Made by a program: the position numbers and the translations under genes
Source: Umbelopsis ramanniana AG
Taxonomy: Eukaryota; Mucoromycota; Umbelopsidomycetes; Umbelopsidales; Umbelopsidaceae
Direction of reading: 5' to 3'
NCBI RefSeq assembly: GCF_025399195.1
Contig: NW_026252112.1
Coordinates: 1 to 64,000, forward strand
DNA: 64,000 nucleotides
The notes under the pieces: model-generated
The model's database searches: none
What the model was told of the DNA's origin: nothing
The model's input: the letters and a program-made list of their open reading frames with translations, nothing else
Shown here: positions 11,935-23,070 of the stretch, in pieces
Layout of the letters: each line of letters opens with the position of its first letter
How positions within the stretch are numbered: the stretch's first letter is position 1

Positions 11935-13264
11935 ATGCTTAAATTCACAAGACAAGCAATCGTAACAAATGCGTTGAAAGGAGTACGATTCAATAGCTCT
12001 GTAGCAACTGCTGCAATACCGCTCACGGCCAAAGTAAGAAGTTGTGAAACCGCCAGTATCGAGTCTCTGTTATCAGAATAACTAATCCGCAGTCCAGCAT
12101 AAGATTGAAGCCATTGACACGGAACGGCCATTCTCAAACTTTCTAACAGATACCTTTGATCGTCAGCATACCTATCTTCGCATATCCATAACAGAGAAAT
12201 GCAATCTACGATGTAAGTTTTTCAATTTCGATGTTGCAGCCTGATGTGCAGATCCAGGAGATCTCACCCCACCCACCTTGTTTAAGGTACATACTGTATG
12301 CCCGCTGAGGGTATTCAATTATCATCAAGCGATGAACTTCTTACAACTGAGGAAATATTGAGACTTGCCCGTTTGTTCGTATCTCAAGGCATTACTAAGA
12401 TTCGCTTGACTGGCGGCGAACCAACCGTTCGGCCCGATATCATACAACTGGTCCAAGGCATAGGCGAACTAAAAAATCATGGACTTCAGCATCTAGGAAT
12501 GACTTCAAATGGAATTGCGTTAAAAAGAAAACTTCCTAGCCTTGTCGATGCGGGAATGGATTCACTCAATGTCAGTCTGGACACCTTGGACAAAGACATG
12601 TTTGAGATTATCACTCGGCGGAAGGGATATGAGCGGGTGTTGGAATCTGTACACCAAGCTCTGGAGCTTGGTATGCCGTCTGTCAAGATCAACTGCGTCG
12701 TTATTCGAGGAACAAATGACCGTGAAGTGTCCAACTTCGTTGCCTTAACCAAGAATCTTCCTATTACTGTCAGGTTTATCGAATATATGCCTTTCGATGG
12801 TGAGTCATTTCACCCGCTTATTAAGCAGGCCAACACCATTCCATGATATTAATCTATTGTTAGGCAATCGATGGAACGCGGATAAGCTGGTGCCATACAA
12901 GGATTTGATAAGAGATATAGAGGGAAGATATGGAAGACTTCAAAAGGTCTCGGATGACCCAAACGATACCACCAAAGCGTTTCGAGTACCTGGGTATGCT
13001 GGAAAGGTTGGATTTATTACCTCCATGTCCGACCACTTCTGTGGTACATGCAACCGCTTACGCATCACCACCGATGGTAATCTCAAAGTGTGTTTATTTG
13101 GAGCGGCTGAAGTGTCATTACGAGATTATATGCGACAATCCGTCAGCGACGAGGACTTGTGCGATATCATTGGCATGGCTGTCAAGAAAAAGAAGAAACA
13201 ACATGCAGGTATGTTTGAACTTGCAGCTCAAAAGAACCGCCCAATGATCCTTATTGGAGGATAA
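11935..13264 (+). CDS. MOCS1: MOCS1A/MoaA: GTP 3',8-cyclase (radical SAM)
   Basis: There are four exons: 11935-12033, 12098-12212, 12287-12799 and 12864-13264 (375 residues). The product makes the first intermediate of molybdenum-cofactor synthesis from GTP in mitochondria. The first 33 residues ([12 protein letters not shown]...) are a basic presequence. The radical-SAM motif C68-NLR-C72-TY-C75 is split by an intron inside Cys72. The glycine-rich LTGGEPTVR stretch and the C-terminal second cluster motif ([10 protein letters not shown]...VC) are present. The protein ends in the conserved Gly-Gly dipeptide (MILIGG) before TAA. A GTATGT donor inside the last exon at 13209 could splice into the MOCS1B frame instead. 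Divergent from the K+ channel. Confidence 0.94.
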
Positions 13265-13390
13265 TGGCCAGCTGGAGCTGCGCCAATGCCATAAAAATTG
13301 ATCTGTACAGCTACCGCCCTTTGTTTACCACATCTGCAATATATTACCATTATAACTCATTTACTGTATCGTTTCCCTCTTTTTCATGTT

Positions 13391-14005
13391 ATGCTACAAA
13401 TGTTATCATCGCTGCTGTATCTAGTACAATATCATCGCTATAGACGGCCACCCGGCTTTTTATCTCTTGTACCCGGAAAGTCTACATTTTTGAAAGATCA
13501 AGCAAGGTTTTATTCTACTGATAAAACTCCAAAACTCACTCACACTGACGCCAACACCGGCAAAGCCAAAATGGTATCAGTCACCAGCAAGGATGTGACT
13601 CATCGAACTGCACAGGCTGAAGGTAGCATCTTGCTACCGGAAACAACATTCAATTTACTCAGCGAAACCACTGTCATGAAAAAAGGCGACGTTTTGACAG
13701 TGGCTCAAATTGCCGGTATACAAGCAGCTAAGCAGACCAGCATGTTGATACCGCTCTGTCACCCACTTTTACTGTCCAATATTCAAGTTCAACTGAGACT
13801 AAACACCGAAAAGCAAAGCGTCGATTGTACGTCTCTTGTTGAATGCCGAGGAAACACTGGAGTGGAAATGGAAGCTCTGACTGCAGTCAACGTTGCTTTA
13901 TTAACAGTATATGATATGTGCAAAGCAGCTGGCCATGGCATGGAAATCACTGGTATCAAGGTCAAAGCTAAGACTGGAGGCAAATCTGATTTCCACGTGA
14001 TGTGA
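13391..14005 (+). CDS. MOCS1: MOCS1B/MoaC: cyclic pyranopterin monophosphate synthase
   Basis: The MoaC domain starts near LTHTDANTGKAKMVSV. It carries the family landmarks ALKTSMLIPLCHPL-type sequence (here AKQTSMLIPLCHPL), TGVEMEALTAV, YDMCKA and KTGGKSDF. It converts the MoaA product to cyclic pyranopterin monophosphate. The stop of MOCS1A lies only 126 bases upstream and both frames are the same, as in the bicistronic human MOCS1 locus. If translated separately, the ATG at 13391 gives a basic leader with a RFYST motif resembling a matrix-processing site. Alternatively a splice from 13208 to 13497 would join it in frame to MOCS1A. I annotate the separate-start model but regard both as open. 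The gene is convergent with FAP1. Confidence 0.9.
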   Translation: MLQMLSSLLYLVQYHRYRRPPGFLSLVPGKSTFLKDQARFYSTDKTPKLTHTDANTGKAKMVSVTSKDVTHRTAQAEGSILLPETTFNLLSETTVMKKGDVLTVAQIAGIQAAKQTSMLIPLCHPLLLSNIQVQLRLNTEKQSVDCTSLVECRGNTGVEMEALTAVNVALLTVYDMCKAAGHGMEITGIKVKAKTGGKSDFHVM

Positions 14006-14352
14006 CTGTGATGGCAATGAAATTTCAATAATAAAAGGCTTTGTTTTTTTTTTCTCTTTCTCAACATAACGGGAACTTGTTTAGAGTCGTAGCGGGTGCT
14101 TTACCCTGTGCGCTGTGCTGCGCTACTTGCTCCCAAGATAGATCCATCCAGCATTTATGTTGGCGTGCGTCCGTTTTCCGTTGACCGTGTTATTTCATTT
14201 CGGTGAACTATGGACCGATGTTCAAACATTCTGGTTTCTCTTCAACAACTTTATATAATACAAAGCGAAAATAAAAAGTAAAATGAATCCAAAAAATAAG
14301 GAGGGAAAATGAAAAACAAAGCAAAAAACGAGCAAATGTATTTTTACAGTAT
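14006..14352. other. Convergent intergenic spacer
   Basis: This 347-base spacer lies between the 3' ends of MOCS1B and the FAP1-like gene. It holds a run of T at 14042-14052 and A-rich sequence near 14262-14330 that may belong to the opposing 3' untranslated regions. No gene is visible. Confidence 0.5.
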
Positions 14353-17300
14353 CTATTCCTCTAAGGTTTCCCAATTTTCAACTGGCTCATCTGCGCTCGT
14401 AGCAGCAGAAGATGGGCTCTGCAGTACAGCAGGCGAAACGTACATACCGGCAATATCGCTTACATCATTCCACAAGCTGCCAGTGGGTCGAACGTTACGC
14501 TTAACTGTTGTCCATCCATCTTCGTCTTCAGTTTCTGTGACGATTTCAGACGACTCTTGTAGGGCGCCATACGTATTTTCAACTTGAACCGGAGTAAGTT
14601 TGTGGTCGCTTTCCTTAGCAGCGATAGCATCTTTAGCCTTTTCGTAAGGACTTTTACCGCCAGGCCAGACTATTTCGCCATGTCGGTTGACCCAACAGCA
14701 ATCCACATGAGCAGCCACGCCTTGTTGTATCAGGGTTGTGCGAAGTTCTTTACGCATTTGTAGCAGGAAAGTCTCTACTTCTTCCAAAGACATGCTACCA
14801 GTGTAGGGCATGGCAACAGCATCAGTGTCCAACCACTTTGATACGAATTTAATGGAGCCAAAAGCATGTTCCAGGTGCTTATCGAGGTCTTCTTTCACTA
14901 GTCCGAACCCAAGCTCTGCAAGGTATATCGCATTAATAGCAGGCTTGAATGGCTTGCGAAGTTGCTCAATGGCAATGGGTGGAATAGTGTTGGTAACACT
15001 GGCTAGTGACCCGGCAGGTTTGCGTTTCTGATAGGCAGCTATGGATATTGGGTTTTTCGGTATGCGACCATCGCCTTGCGCCTTAGAAACGATCACGCTA
15101 CGATATGGCTCAGGGTCTATGCCTTCTGACTTGAGACCATAAACTTCACACATTTCATGAACAAACTTGCGTTGAGGAGGCTTCATGGGTTTGAAGTTTA
15201 GGTTACGCTTCTTGTCGTCCTGTACAAATTCATCCAGTTGTGTCACTATTCCGCGACACCAAGTTGGGTTGCTTATATAGAAATTTCGCGTGTCTTCGGG
15301 GTAGTCGACTGTTTCTGACTCTTCGGGATTTGCAGACCGATTGATTTCAAGTGCTGCGGCTAGTCTACGGTTTCGGTCGTTGCGAGCGCAGTAATCGTTG
15401 CATGCTAATACTCGTTTAGAGCCACTGGAAGCGGCTGTAGCATTGCATGCAACTTCGAGCTTTTGAAGCCCACATTCACACGTCGCGATGACCTTGGCAG
15501 AACATTTTTTCTCTTCTGGACACTTGTTTGGAGCATGGCATTTCTCCTCACACGCGTGGCCGCACTTCTTGATTTTTCCACATTGTTGCTTACAGTGATC
15601 TCCATCAGCTAAGCAAGGGTCCTTGTGACAGACGCGACGGCATAAGTGTCCACAGGGTAGTGGGGATGCGCAAACCGTACCGCAGCTTGGAGCTTCTCTA
15701 AAACAAGGAATATTCTTCAAAAGAGACTTTCCGCACATGCACCTTCGCTCTATCAGTACCGAGCATGGTGGACAAGGTTCACTATCTTGGTGACAGTTAT
15801 GATTCAATAGACGGACATGTCCACAAGCACTGGGTCGAACACATGGAGCCGGACAAGGTGGTAATGTAGTACCACAACGAACAGGAGGATCCAGTTTTGT
15901 TCTTCCGCAGTGGCAGCTAACCTCAGTCCATTCCGCCTCTGCAAAACACATTCATGGTTAGACAATTATTTACGGACAGCTGTTGCAATTTCTTGCAAAG
16001 TCACTTACCCATGCAAGGCGGACAACGACCTTTATGGCATGGAAGTTTGCATGTATGTTGACCACACTTCAATTTCCGATCGCACATCAAGTCGCATTCA
16101 TGCACACCAGCGCTGCTGCTTTCACCTTTGGTAATAGGAGCTTTCTTCTTCCCACTGCTCTTTGTGTAGTTAGCGTCAGGACAGCACTTGTTTGTACAGT
16201 GATGTCTTCCGCAAGTTTTCAACGAACCACAAATACGGTCGCAATGTGGTACTTCGCCGCCCGCGGCCTCCACAACCGTGTGACAAATATTTTCAAACTT
16301 GGACGATCCACATCGGCAAGACACTTTCACAGTTTGGCGACAAGGCGGGCAATCACCCAGGTGGCACACCTGTCGACAGTTGTGACCACATGATAACGGC
16401 TTGAAGCAAACCTTCTTGCAGATCGGAATGGGATCGGTACATGACGTACGCGAGCCTTCTTCGAGAGTTGATGAACCACAAGGACAGGTTGTTACCACTG
16501 AAGGGTCGAAGGGACAGGTTGGTGGTGTGGTCTCCAAAGGATGACAGACTTTGGAGCAAGTATGTTTTTGGCATGCGAAAGGACTATTAAAGAGTAATTG
16601 TCAGCACAGTCATACATTAACCAGATGATAGCTATGCTTTCAAATGTACTCACTGATTACATGTTCTCTTGCAGCTGTAGTACCCAAGCTGGCCATTACT
16701 TTCAACTGGGTTGCCACTTCCACATTTCGCTGTCCTTTCGTGTTTACCACAGTAACACGTTTGGACTTCTTCTACATCACAAGGAGGACATAGACCGGCG
16801 TGACACTCGCTTTTGCAAGAATGTTTGCCGCATCCCAAAAGCTCTCCGCAAATCCGTCCACAAGAGCGGCCCAACGAAGAGTAGTCGGTGTCAACGCACC
16901 GTGTTTGGTAAGTTTCGCTTCCACAGAAACAAGACGTCGCCGGTGACATCGCACTACAAGGTGGACAAGGTCCAGGGTGACATGGACTGTATAGGAGTGA
17001 GCATTAGATAAGAAGCACATAGGTTATTGCATCCAGGTTAAGCTGGACTTACAGCACACATTCATGAGGGCAATCTCTTTTACTGCCACAAAGCTGTCCA
17101 CAACTGTGAGGCGTGCTATACTTGTTGTATTCTGGATTCAGAGTCTTTCCACAGAAGCATACATAATCTTTGGGTATCACCGTCCTAGTGTACTGACAAC
17201 CTGGGCATCTCCAGTTCTTGACAGGTAGATTACTTGTTGCCTCTATTATTATTATATGTATGGTTAAAATGGCGCCCTCAACAATAACATAATGCTTACA

Positions 17301-18021
17301 CAGAGCCCAAGAAAAAGCAACACATACCATGTAAGGATTTAGTGGCCCAGGTTTGAACGCACCCCAAATGAAATACTGCCCAACAGCAATCGCAACTCCA
17401 GGTTTGATGCCCAGGCCGAACAATATCCCAGCAGATCATACAATCATATGTTGATGTCGTCAATCCGTGCGTTAGCGAAGTCAACAAATCCTTGATTTCG
17501 TCCTCCTTAAGTTGACTGATACGACTGTTTTGATTACGAGATCGGCGCGTGTTATTTCGCTTCTTGGAAACCGCAGCCGGGTTGCTGCTGCTGGGTAAGT
17601 TATTAACTACAGGAACATCTGCTTTTTCGCTCGTAAGCTGAGCTTGTGCGCGATTCTTGTTGAAGCGACTTTTGGGTGTGCGGGGAGTAAGGTGGTCTAC
17701 GATGGCTGGAGCAGCCTCGGACGCTTCCTCTGGCTTGGAATCAACGCCATTGGTTTTGGCATTGTCCTCGGTCTTTTTATTTCCTCCCTTTCTTCTTCTT
17801 CGACTTGGTTTTTTCGAAGGCGCACTGGATGATGCCTGATCGTCAACAGATGTACCGGACTGATCAGGTTTTGTTGGCTGTGATCCTTCGCCATTTATAA
17901 TTCCGTCTTGAGGCTTTTGGCGTGGTCTGTGCCGTCTTCTTGGTTTGGTCTTGTTTGCCTGAACGGCAGCTGTTGGTTCAACAGCGGCTGGCTTACGTTC
18001 ATGGTCGTGATTCTCGCTCAT
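14353..18021 (-). CDS. FAP1: NF-X1-type zinc finger protein with R3H domain
   Basis: This multi-exon gene begins at the ATG at 18021. The N-terminal 200 residues are disordered, with basic and Ser-rich tracts (SKKPSRRRRKGGNK). A RING/PHD-like Cys-rich segment follows (CMICWDIVRPGHQTWSCDCC, then HLGCVQTWA). Many NF-X1 repeats of the C-x-C-G-x-H-x-C type come next, for example LSCGHNCRQVCHLGDCPPC, LKCGQHTCKLPCHKGRCPPC and LPCGHLCRRVCH. The C-terminus contains an R3H-like helix (RKFVHEMCEVYGLKSEG) and an acidic end (EPVENWETLEE). Known relatives are yeast Fap1, an FKBP12-binding protein, and human NFX1, a transcription or mRNA regulator with E3-like RING. The long last exon (about 14353-15945) contains the final zinc fingers and the R3H region. 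Confidence in family is high; the precise role is not deducible. Confidence 0.9.
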
Positions 18022-19594
18022 ACACCTGTTAGTAAGGAAAGTGCATAAGGGTCAGCCGAGCACTTTAAAGGCATCCGAAAAAAGCAGTCTCGGCCGAATC
18101 GACTGCGGTAAGTTGGATGCCGCAGCCCATTTTCCTGTCTGAAAGAAACTTGCCTCTTTTAGCGGATGATCCGTAGCAAATTGCTTCACAGCACTGAATC
18201 ACCTTATAAATGATCAGCACAACATAACAATGTATGGGAAAATGTAACCTTGAGCACAAGTTGGAAAAATGGCATATAGCCTGCCGGTAGATCACCAAGC
18301 GCTGAGAACAAAGTTTCCACAAGTTATGACTCTCTGTAGTTAACTTGACCACACAAAAGTGAGAAATCTGCTTGACACAAGCCGGCATCATTTCTCATTC
18401 CTTCGTACACAATTTTTTGGCCTTTTTACTTTGCAGCACTACTATGGATGCCATGATGCTCAAAAGGCAGACCTCTAGCGCATTGCTTGTAATCCTCATA
18501 TTTGAAATGAATAGAGTCTGGACGGTTTTAGCCAACAATTTATTTATCATATCTGCTATCAATTCTGATAAACATTTTATTCTTTTACTTCTGAAGATGT
18601 ATGTAAAAAAGAAGTACTCTTGGCTAAACTTGTGTATTCAAAAACCTCTATCTTTCATTAACTCATAATTTTAAAACTGAAATATTACAGTTGAGATTAT
18701 AGAAGTCTATTCAGCAATAAAATGCTTATAATTCGCTCTACCTTGACAGGAGCGAATCTCGAGCAGCTCCACAATGATATTCCCTTTTTTCATTTTGTCA
18801 CCAAGTTATGAGATGGCTTGTTTTTGTCATAAAAACACTTTACATAGCATATAACCCACCAAAAAAACACTCTATTTTTTCTTGAAATCCCTCCATCTAC
18901 GTACTGTGTGAGGTCTTGCTAAGACCTGTAGTAACGATGGAAGCATAAAAGATTGAGTATATTATAAGAATAGGTGAGAAACAGGCGCTGTTCAGTGGTC
19001 GGTGCAGGACAGTGTTGAGAACCTAGTGTTTACATACATTGCGATAAACCATCCAGAGAGACTTGTATTGGCGTGCATGGATGACTGGCTTGAGGTTGAA
19101 TTTGAATTGTAATAGGTAAGGAAAAGTAAGAATATCAGAGAGAAAGGGAGAAGAAAAAATTTCAAACAGATCAGTGCTTCACCAAAAGCTTACAAGCTCC
19201 CTTTTAGCACAGCGTATATAGAAGCTCTAAAAACCTTTTCCCAACTCATCTGTCTTTTCCTCTATCGTAGTTAAGTCCTCTACACCTCATTGTCAGACAT
19301 CACCGACTACGAAAAAGAAAAATGAGAATATGAAAAATGAGAGAGGTGTTCTCGTAAGAGAACAAATCTGTCCAACAAGAGCTTAATCTCAGCGGATCGT
19401 ATCAACAAAGGTACTCTGCCCGCTTACAACACTCTGCTGTATATTTAAACATCACATCATTATTTGTGATTCCGCCCCGAATGAATGCACCTTGCACATG
19501 GTTGACATAGCATCAACACGACAAACTACGCCAATTGACCTGACAAAAATTCATGTATTTATATTGTTTAGATGTCAATCAGCAGCTAACGCTT
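18022..19594. other. Gene-poor region with one dispersed repeat copy
   Basis: This 1.57 kb stretch holds no supported gene. The first 300 bases are presumably the FAP1 promoter. AT-rich sequence follows, then copy A of a dispersed repeat (18795-19008) with a short hairpin. The last part may be the 3' flank of the aldo-keto reductase gene. Small open frames here lack ATG-supported similarity to anything I know. Confidence 0.5.
18795..19008. repeat. Dispersed repeat copy A
   Basis: The segment matches 23583-23717 in the same orientation. Shared blocks include TTGTCACCAAGT, GTCATAAAAACACTTTACAT and a long final block running from ATAAGAATAGGTGAGAAAC to GGTCGGTGCAGG. Copy A carries about 81 additional bases (18874-18954) that copy B lacks. 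These extra bases include a perfect 7-base stem with 3-base loop (AGGTCTTGCTAAGACCT, 18911-18927). The two copies bracket the aldo-keto reductase pair. No coding potential is seen. Confidence 0.75.
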
Positions 19595-20788
19595 TCAATT
19601 TCCAAGATGCTTCATCATTTCTGGATGATAGCGCTCGCCTGAAACATCGAATGACTCAGCGATAGCTCGCACCTCAGCCAGTTCTTCTTTCGATAATACA
19701 ACGGCGCCAGCACTCATGTTCTCCAGTAGATATTTTTCCTTGCGAGTACCAGGAATGACGAAAATATCATCTCCTTGACCAAGCACCCATGCGAGCGTGA
19801 GTTGACTTGCCGTAACTCCTTTCTTATGAGCGATCTCCTTAATCTTGTCCGCTAGTTTGAGATTTTTGGCAAAATTCTCACCTTGAAAACGTGGCATGAT
19901 TCGGCGTCGATCATCTTTATCCAAATCGTTTAACGATTTAATATTGCCAGACAAGAAACCGCGGCCCAGTGGTGAATAGGCGACAATGGAAACACCCAGT
20001 TCTCGGGCAGTTTTGATTAAATCGTTCTGTTCATGGTCAAGTGTCCAAGGGCTGTACTCCACCTGGACGGCAGTGATAGGATGAACCTTGTGAGCACGAC
20101 GGAGAGTGGTAGCTGAGCACTCTGACAGGCCAAGGTATTTGACTTTGCCTTCCTTGACCAATTCCGCCATAGCTCTGACAGTAACTTCGATTGGCCTAAG
20201 AAGCGATTGTCAGTTTATCTTTATACCAATTGACATTCTACAAATATTCTTACGTATCCGGATCGATGCGGTGACTGTAAAAAAGATCGATATAATCGGT
20301 TTGCAAGCGTTCAAGTGATGCATCGCAGCATCTTCTTAAATATTCTGGATTACCATTGACTCTGAATGTTCCGCTGCTATAATCATTACCAAACTTGGTA
20401 GCTAAGAATACATCCTTTCTTCTATCTTTGAGGACTCGAGAAATGACTTTTTCACTGTGACCCTGACCATAAACATCTGCATAAAATGTTATTAGCGCCA
20501 GTTCTGTTCCTGATTCTAACCTCTAAATAGCCGTTATTACCTGCTGTATCCCAGAAGTTGCAGCCTATATCGAGAGCTTTTTTAAGCAAATCAACACTGG
20601 AATCATCGTCCGTTTCGCCGTAAATACCAGGAGCCTAGTTAAATATGCTGTTTAACTAATGACTATGAAAAGATGTGGCATCAACTATGTTAAGTACCTA
20701 CCAAGCTCATACCACCATATCCGATAGCAGATATCTTGACACCAGTCTTTCCAATTTCGCGTAGTGGGCTTGCCTGTGGTAGCGTCAT
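19595..20788 (-). CDS. Aldo-keto reductase (AKR13/YakC-like)
   Basis: There are about five exons. The start ATG at 20788 opens [20 protein letters not shown], the usual AKR N-terminus. The first exons give AIGYGGMSL and [11 protein letters not shown]. The catalytic tetrad of the family can be followed: Asp in NFWDTAD, Tyr in DVYGQG, Lys in FLATKFG and His in DLFYSHR. Later landmarks are [18 protein letters not shown], the substrate-side [11 protein letters not shown] and the NADP-binding [11 protein letters not shown]. Length is about 335 residues, normal for the family. The enzyme is expected to be a cytosolic NADPH-dependent reductase of aldehydes or ketones; the substrate is unknown. The neighbouring divergent gene at 21762 encodes a different AKR subfamily, so the pair is not a simple recent tandem duplicate. 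Confidence 0.9.
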
Positions 20789-21761
20789 ATTTGTTCTTGT
20801 ATAATTTGTCGCAACAACAAAAATGAAAGTAAAGGTTGATCAAACTCCTTTAAATATCGAAATTGGCGTTCGGAGCACAAGAAAGGTGGTTGTAGTCCAC
20901 GTCATATAGACACCAAACCTTATGTTAGAGCCGGCAACCTAAAATGGAACAGGAAACGGCTTGAAAGCTGGTTATTTATTCCACCGAAGATTTTTCATTG
21001 GCTACTGGCAGATTTCCATATGGAGCTTTTATGGACGCCGGCGCAAGAGTTGCTATAGCGTAAATCGCCGGTAGCAGCTTCGTGTTTAATGATTAAATGT
21101 TTGAAATTAGTAGGATCAACGGGATGTTTTTTTTTGCAGGTTGGTTGACGCGCGTACAACATAAACGTCTTTCTCTTTAATCAAATGAAAATGTAATGCT
21201 TTGTTACTTCCAATGAAATACTTTTAATTTAGGCAGAAATGGATTGAAGTAATTTGCTGGTTTATCTTTTTTTTGATATATCTACTTATTCATCATATAT
21301 CTACAAGTATTCCGCGTCTGTTTGGGTACTATAAGCTATGGCAACCGTTTATTTCTCTATATCATTTTTATCGTGATCTCGTATGTCGGGTCCCCGGTTA
21401 GATCAACTTAAGTAAAATCATCTATGTTGATATTTTCTCAATTTTTCTTTTTATGTTGTTCAAGTTTTGGCATAAGCCGCTACGTGAGTCCACATCTGGA
21501 GGTGGTGCTGTGGAAAGGGAATATTCCTTTGCTTTTTCTAAAAAATGACGGGCTGCTACTCAAAGTCATTCCCGGAAATTAAACATTAGCAAGCAGTCAT
21601 ATTTGTGTGCGCCCATGGCCGCGGGAAAAACTTTATCTCTTGCGACGCGTCATCTTTTGCGACGCGTCATTTTTGAAGTTTTATCAAGGTTACCAATCAA
21701 AGGCAAACTTTTAATATAAAATGGCTGCTGGTTTTTTCTCTCAACTGCATTCAAAAGTAAA
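20789..21761. other. Shared upstream region of two divergent AKR genes
   Basis: This 973-base spacer separates the start codons of two aldo-keto reductase genes. It has no supported gene. Near its right end lie two perfect 14-base repeats containing ACGCGT (see separate entry), and an AT-rich TATA-like stretch (TTTTAATATAAAA) about 50 bases before the right-hand ATG. Confidence 0.55.
21640..21670 (+). promoter_or_regulatory. Tandem ACGCGT (MCB-like) elements
   Basis: The 14-mer TTGCGACGCGTCAT occurs twice without mismatch, at 21640-21653 and 21657-21670. Each copy contains the palindrome GACGCGTC, whose core ACGCGT equals the MluI cell-cycle box bound by MBF in yeasts. The pair sits 90-120 bases upstream of the AKR start codon at 21762. 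The spacing suggests a promoter element; the bound factor is inference. Confidence 0.5.
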
Positions 21762-23070
21762 ATGTCAGCTTCACTGCCAAAAATGCAATATGTCAACCTC
21801 GGAAACACCGGATGCAGAGTATCAAGAATCTGCCTAGGTTGTATGTCATATGGCGACAAAAACTGGGCTGACTGGGTCGTTGAGGAGGATGAATCGCTTC
21901 CTCTCATTAAGCAGGCCTACGATGCTGGCATCAACTTTTTCGATACCGGTAAGTGTAAAGCTCCTTTCAAGTTAACCGCTGTCATCCATTATATTCACTA
22001 ACCTTGATGTACTAGCTAATGTCTATTCAAATGGCACTAGCGAAATCATTTTGGGAAAGGCTATCAAGAAATTCAGTCTTCCACGAAATAAAATCGTTGT
22101 TGCTACTAAGGTATTTAGCGTCACGACTCCAGAAAACATGTCTTACCGAGCATATGCAAAACCGAAGGAAGTCGTTGAAGCAGATGGATATGTCAACTAT
22201 GGCGGTCTGTCCCGCAAGCATATCTTTGACTCTGTCGAAGCCAGTTTAAAGAGACTGGATTTGGAGTACATTGATTTACTCCAGATTCACCGGTAAGACC
22301 TTTACCCGCCTGCGGAGAAACATATCTTCATTGTCATTCAAACATAGCCATTCGATCTATTCAGTTTCGACCCTTACACTCCTGTTGAAGAAACTATGGG
22401 AGCTCTGAACGACCTTGTCAGAATGGGTAAAGTTCGATACATTGGTGGAAGCTCTATGTGGGCATGGCAATTCGCCAAGATGAATGCGGTTGCCGAAAAG
22501 AATGGCTGGGCCAAGTTCGTCACCATGCAAAACCATTATAACCTTCAGTAAGTTACAAAGCCATAAGAAGTTGTTGGCAAGACAATATATTAATTTTCTA
22601 TATTCCTTATTAGCCATCGTGAAGAAGAACGTGAAATGCACCCTTATTGCGTTGATTCAAAGTAAAGATCATTTCTTAAGCCTCACATGCATGGGCCGAT
22701 ATGTGTATACTAATCTGACTGAATTACTTGTAGGATTGGTACACTACCATGGTCACCATTAGCTGGAGGAAAGTTGGCAGGAAAAAATCGCGGAACTACC
22801 AGAGAGAAAACGACACAACCCTACACCGAAGCAGAGACTGAGATCAGCGATCGTGTGGCTGAAATTGCAAAGAAGAAGAATGTACCACCGGCACAGGTTG
22901 CCATTGCATGGGTATTGGCCAAAAGTGTGGTCAGCTCACCTATCATCGGTGCTGGAAAGGAAAGCCATCTTATTGATGGCATTCAAGCTCTGTCTGTCAA
23001 GCTCGATGACGATGAAATCAAGCATCTTGAGGAACCTTACGTTCCTCGTGTCCCTCAAGGTCACGTATAA
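21762..23070 (+). CDS. Aldo-keto reductase (AKR9/aryl-alcohol-dehydrogenase-like)
   Basis: There are five exons. The protein starts [21 protein letters not shown] and continues to the conserved GINFFDTANVYSNG segment, which supplies catalytic Asp and Tyr across the first intron. The catalytic Lys lies in KIVVATKVF and the His in DLLQIHRFDP. Further landmarks are [29 protein letters not shown], the [16 protein letters not shown] block and [14 protein letters not shown] for NADP binding. Introns follow FFDT, QIHR, NHYNL and VDSK; each junction restores the family sequence. The enzyme is expected to reduce aldehydes or aryl alcohol-type carbonyls with NADPH; the substrate is unknown. Two ACGCGT elements lie just upstream. 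Confidence 0.92.

Noticed and set aside
18065-18391. 108-codon minus-strand frame upstream of FAP1
   Set aside because: It lies in the FAP1 promoter region and shows no domain, splice pattern or conserved motif.
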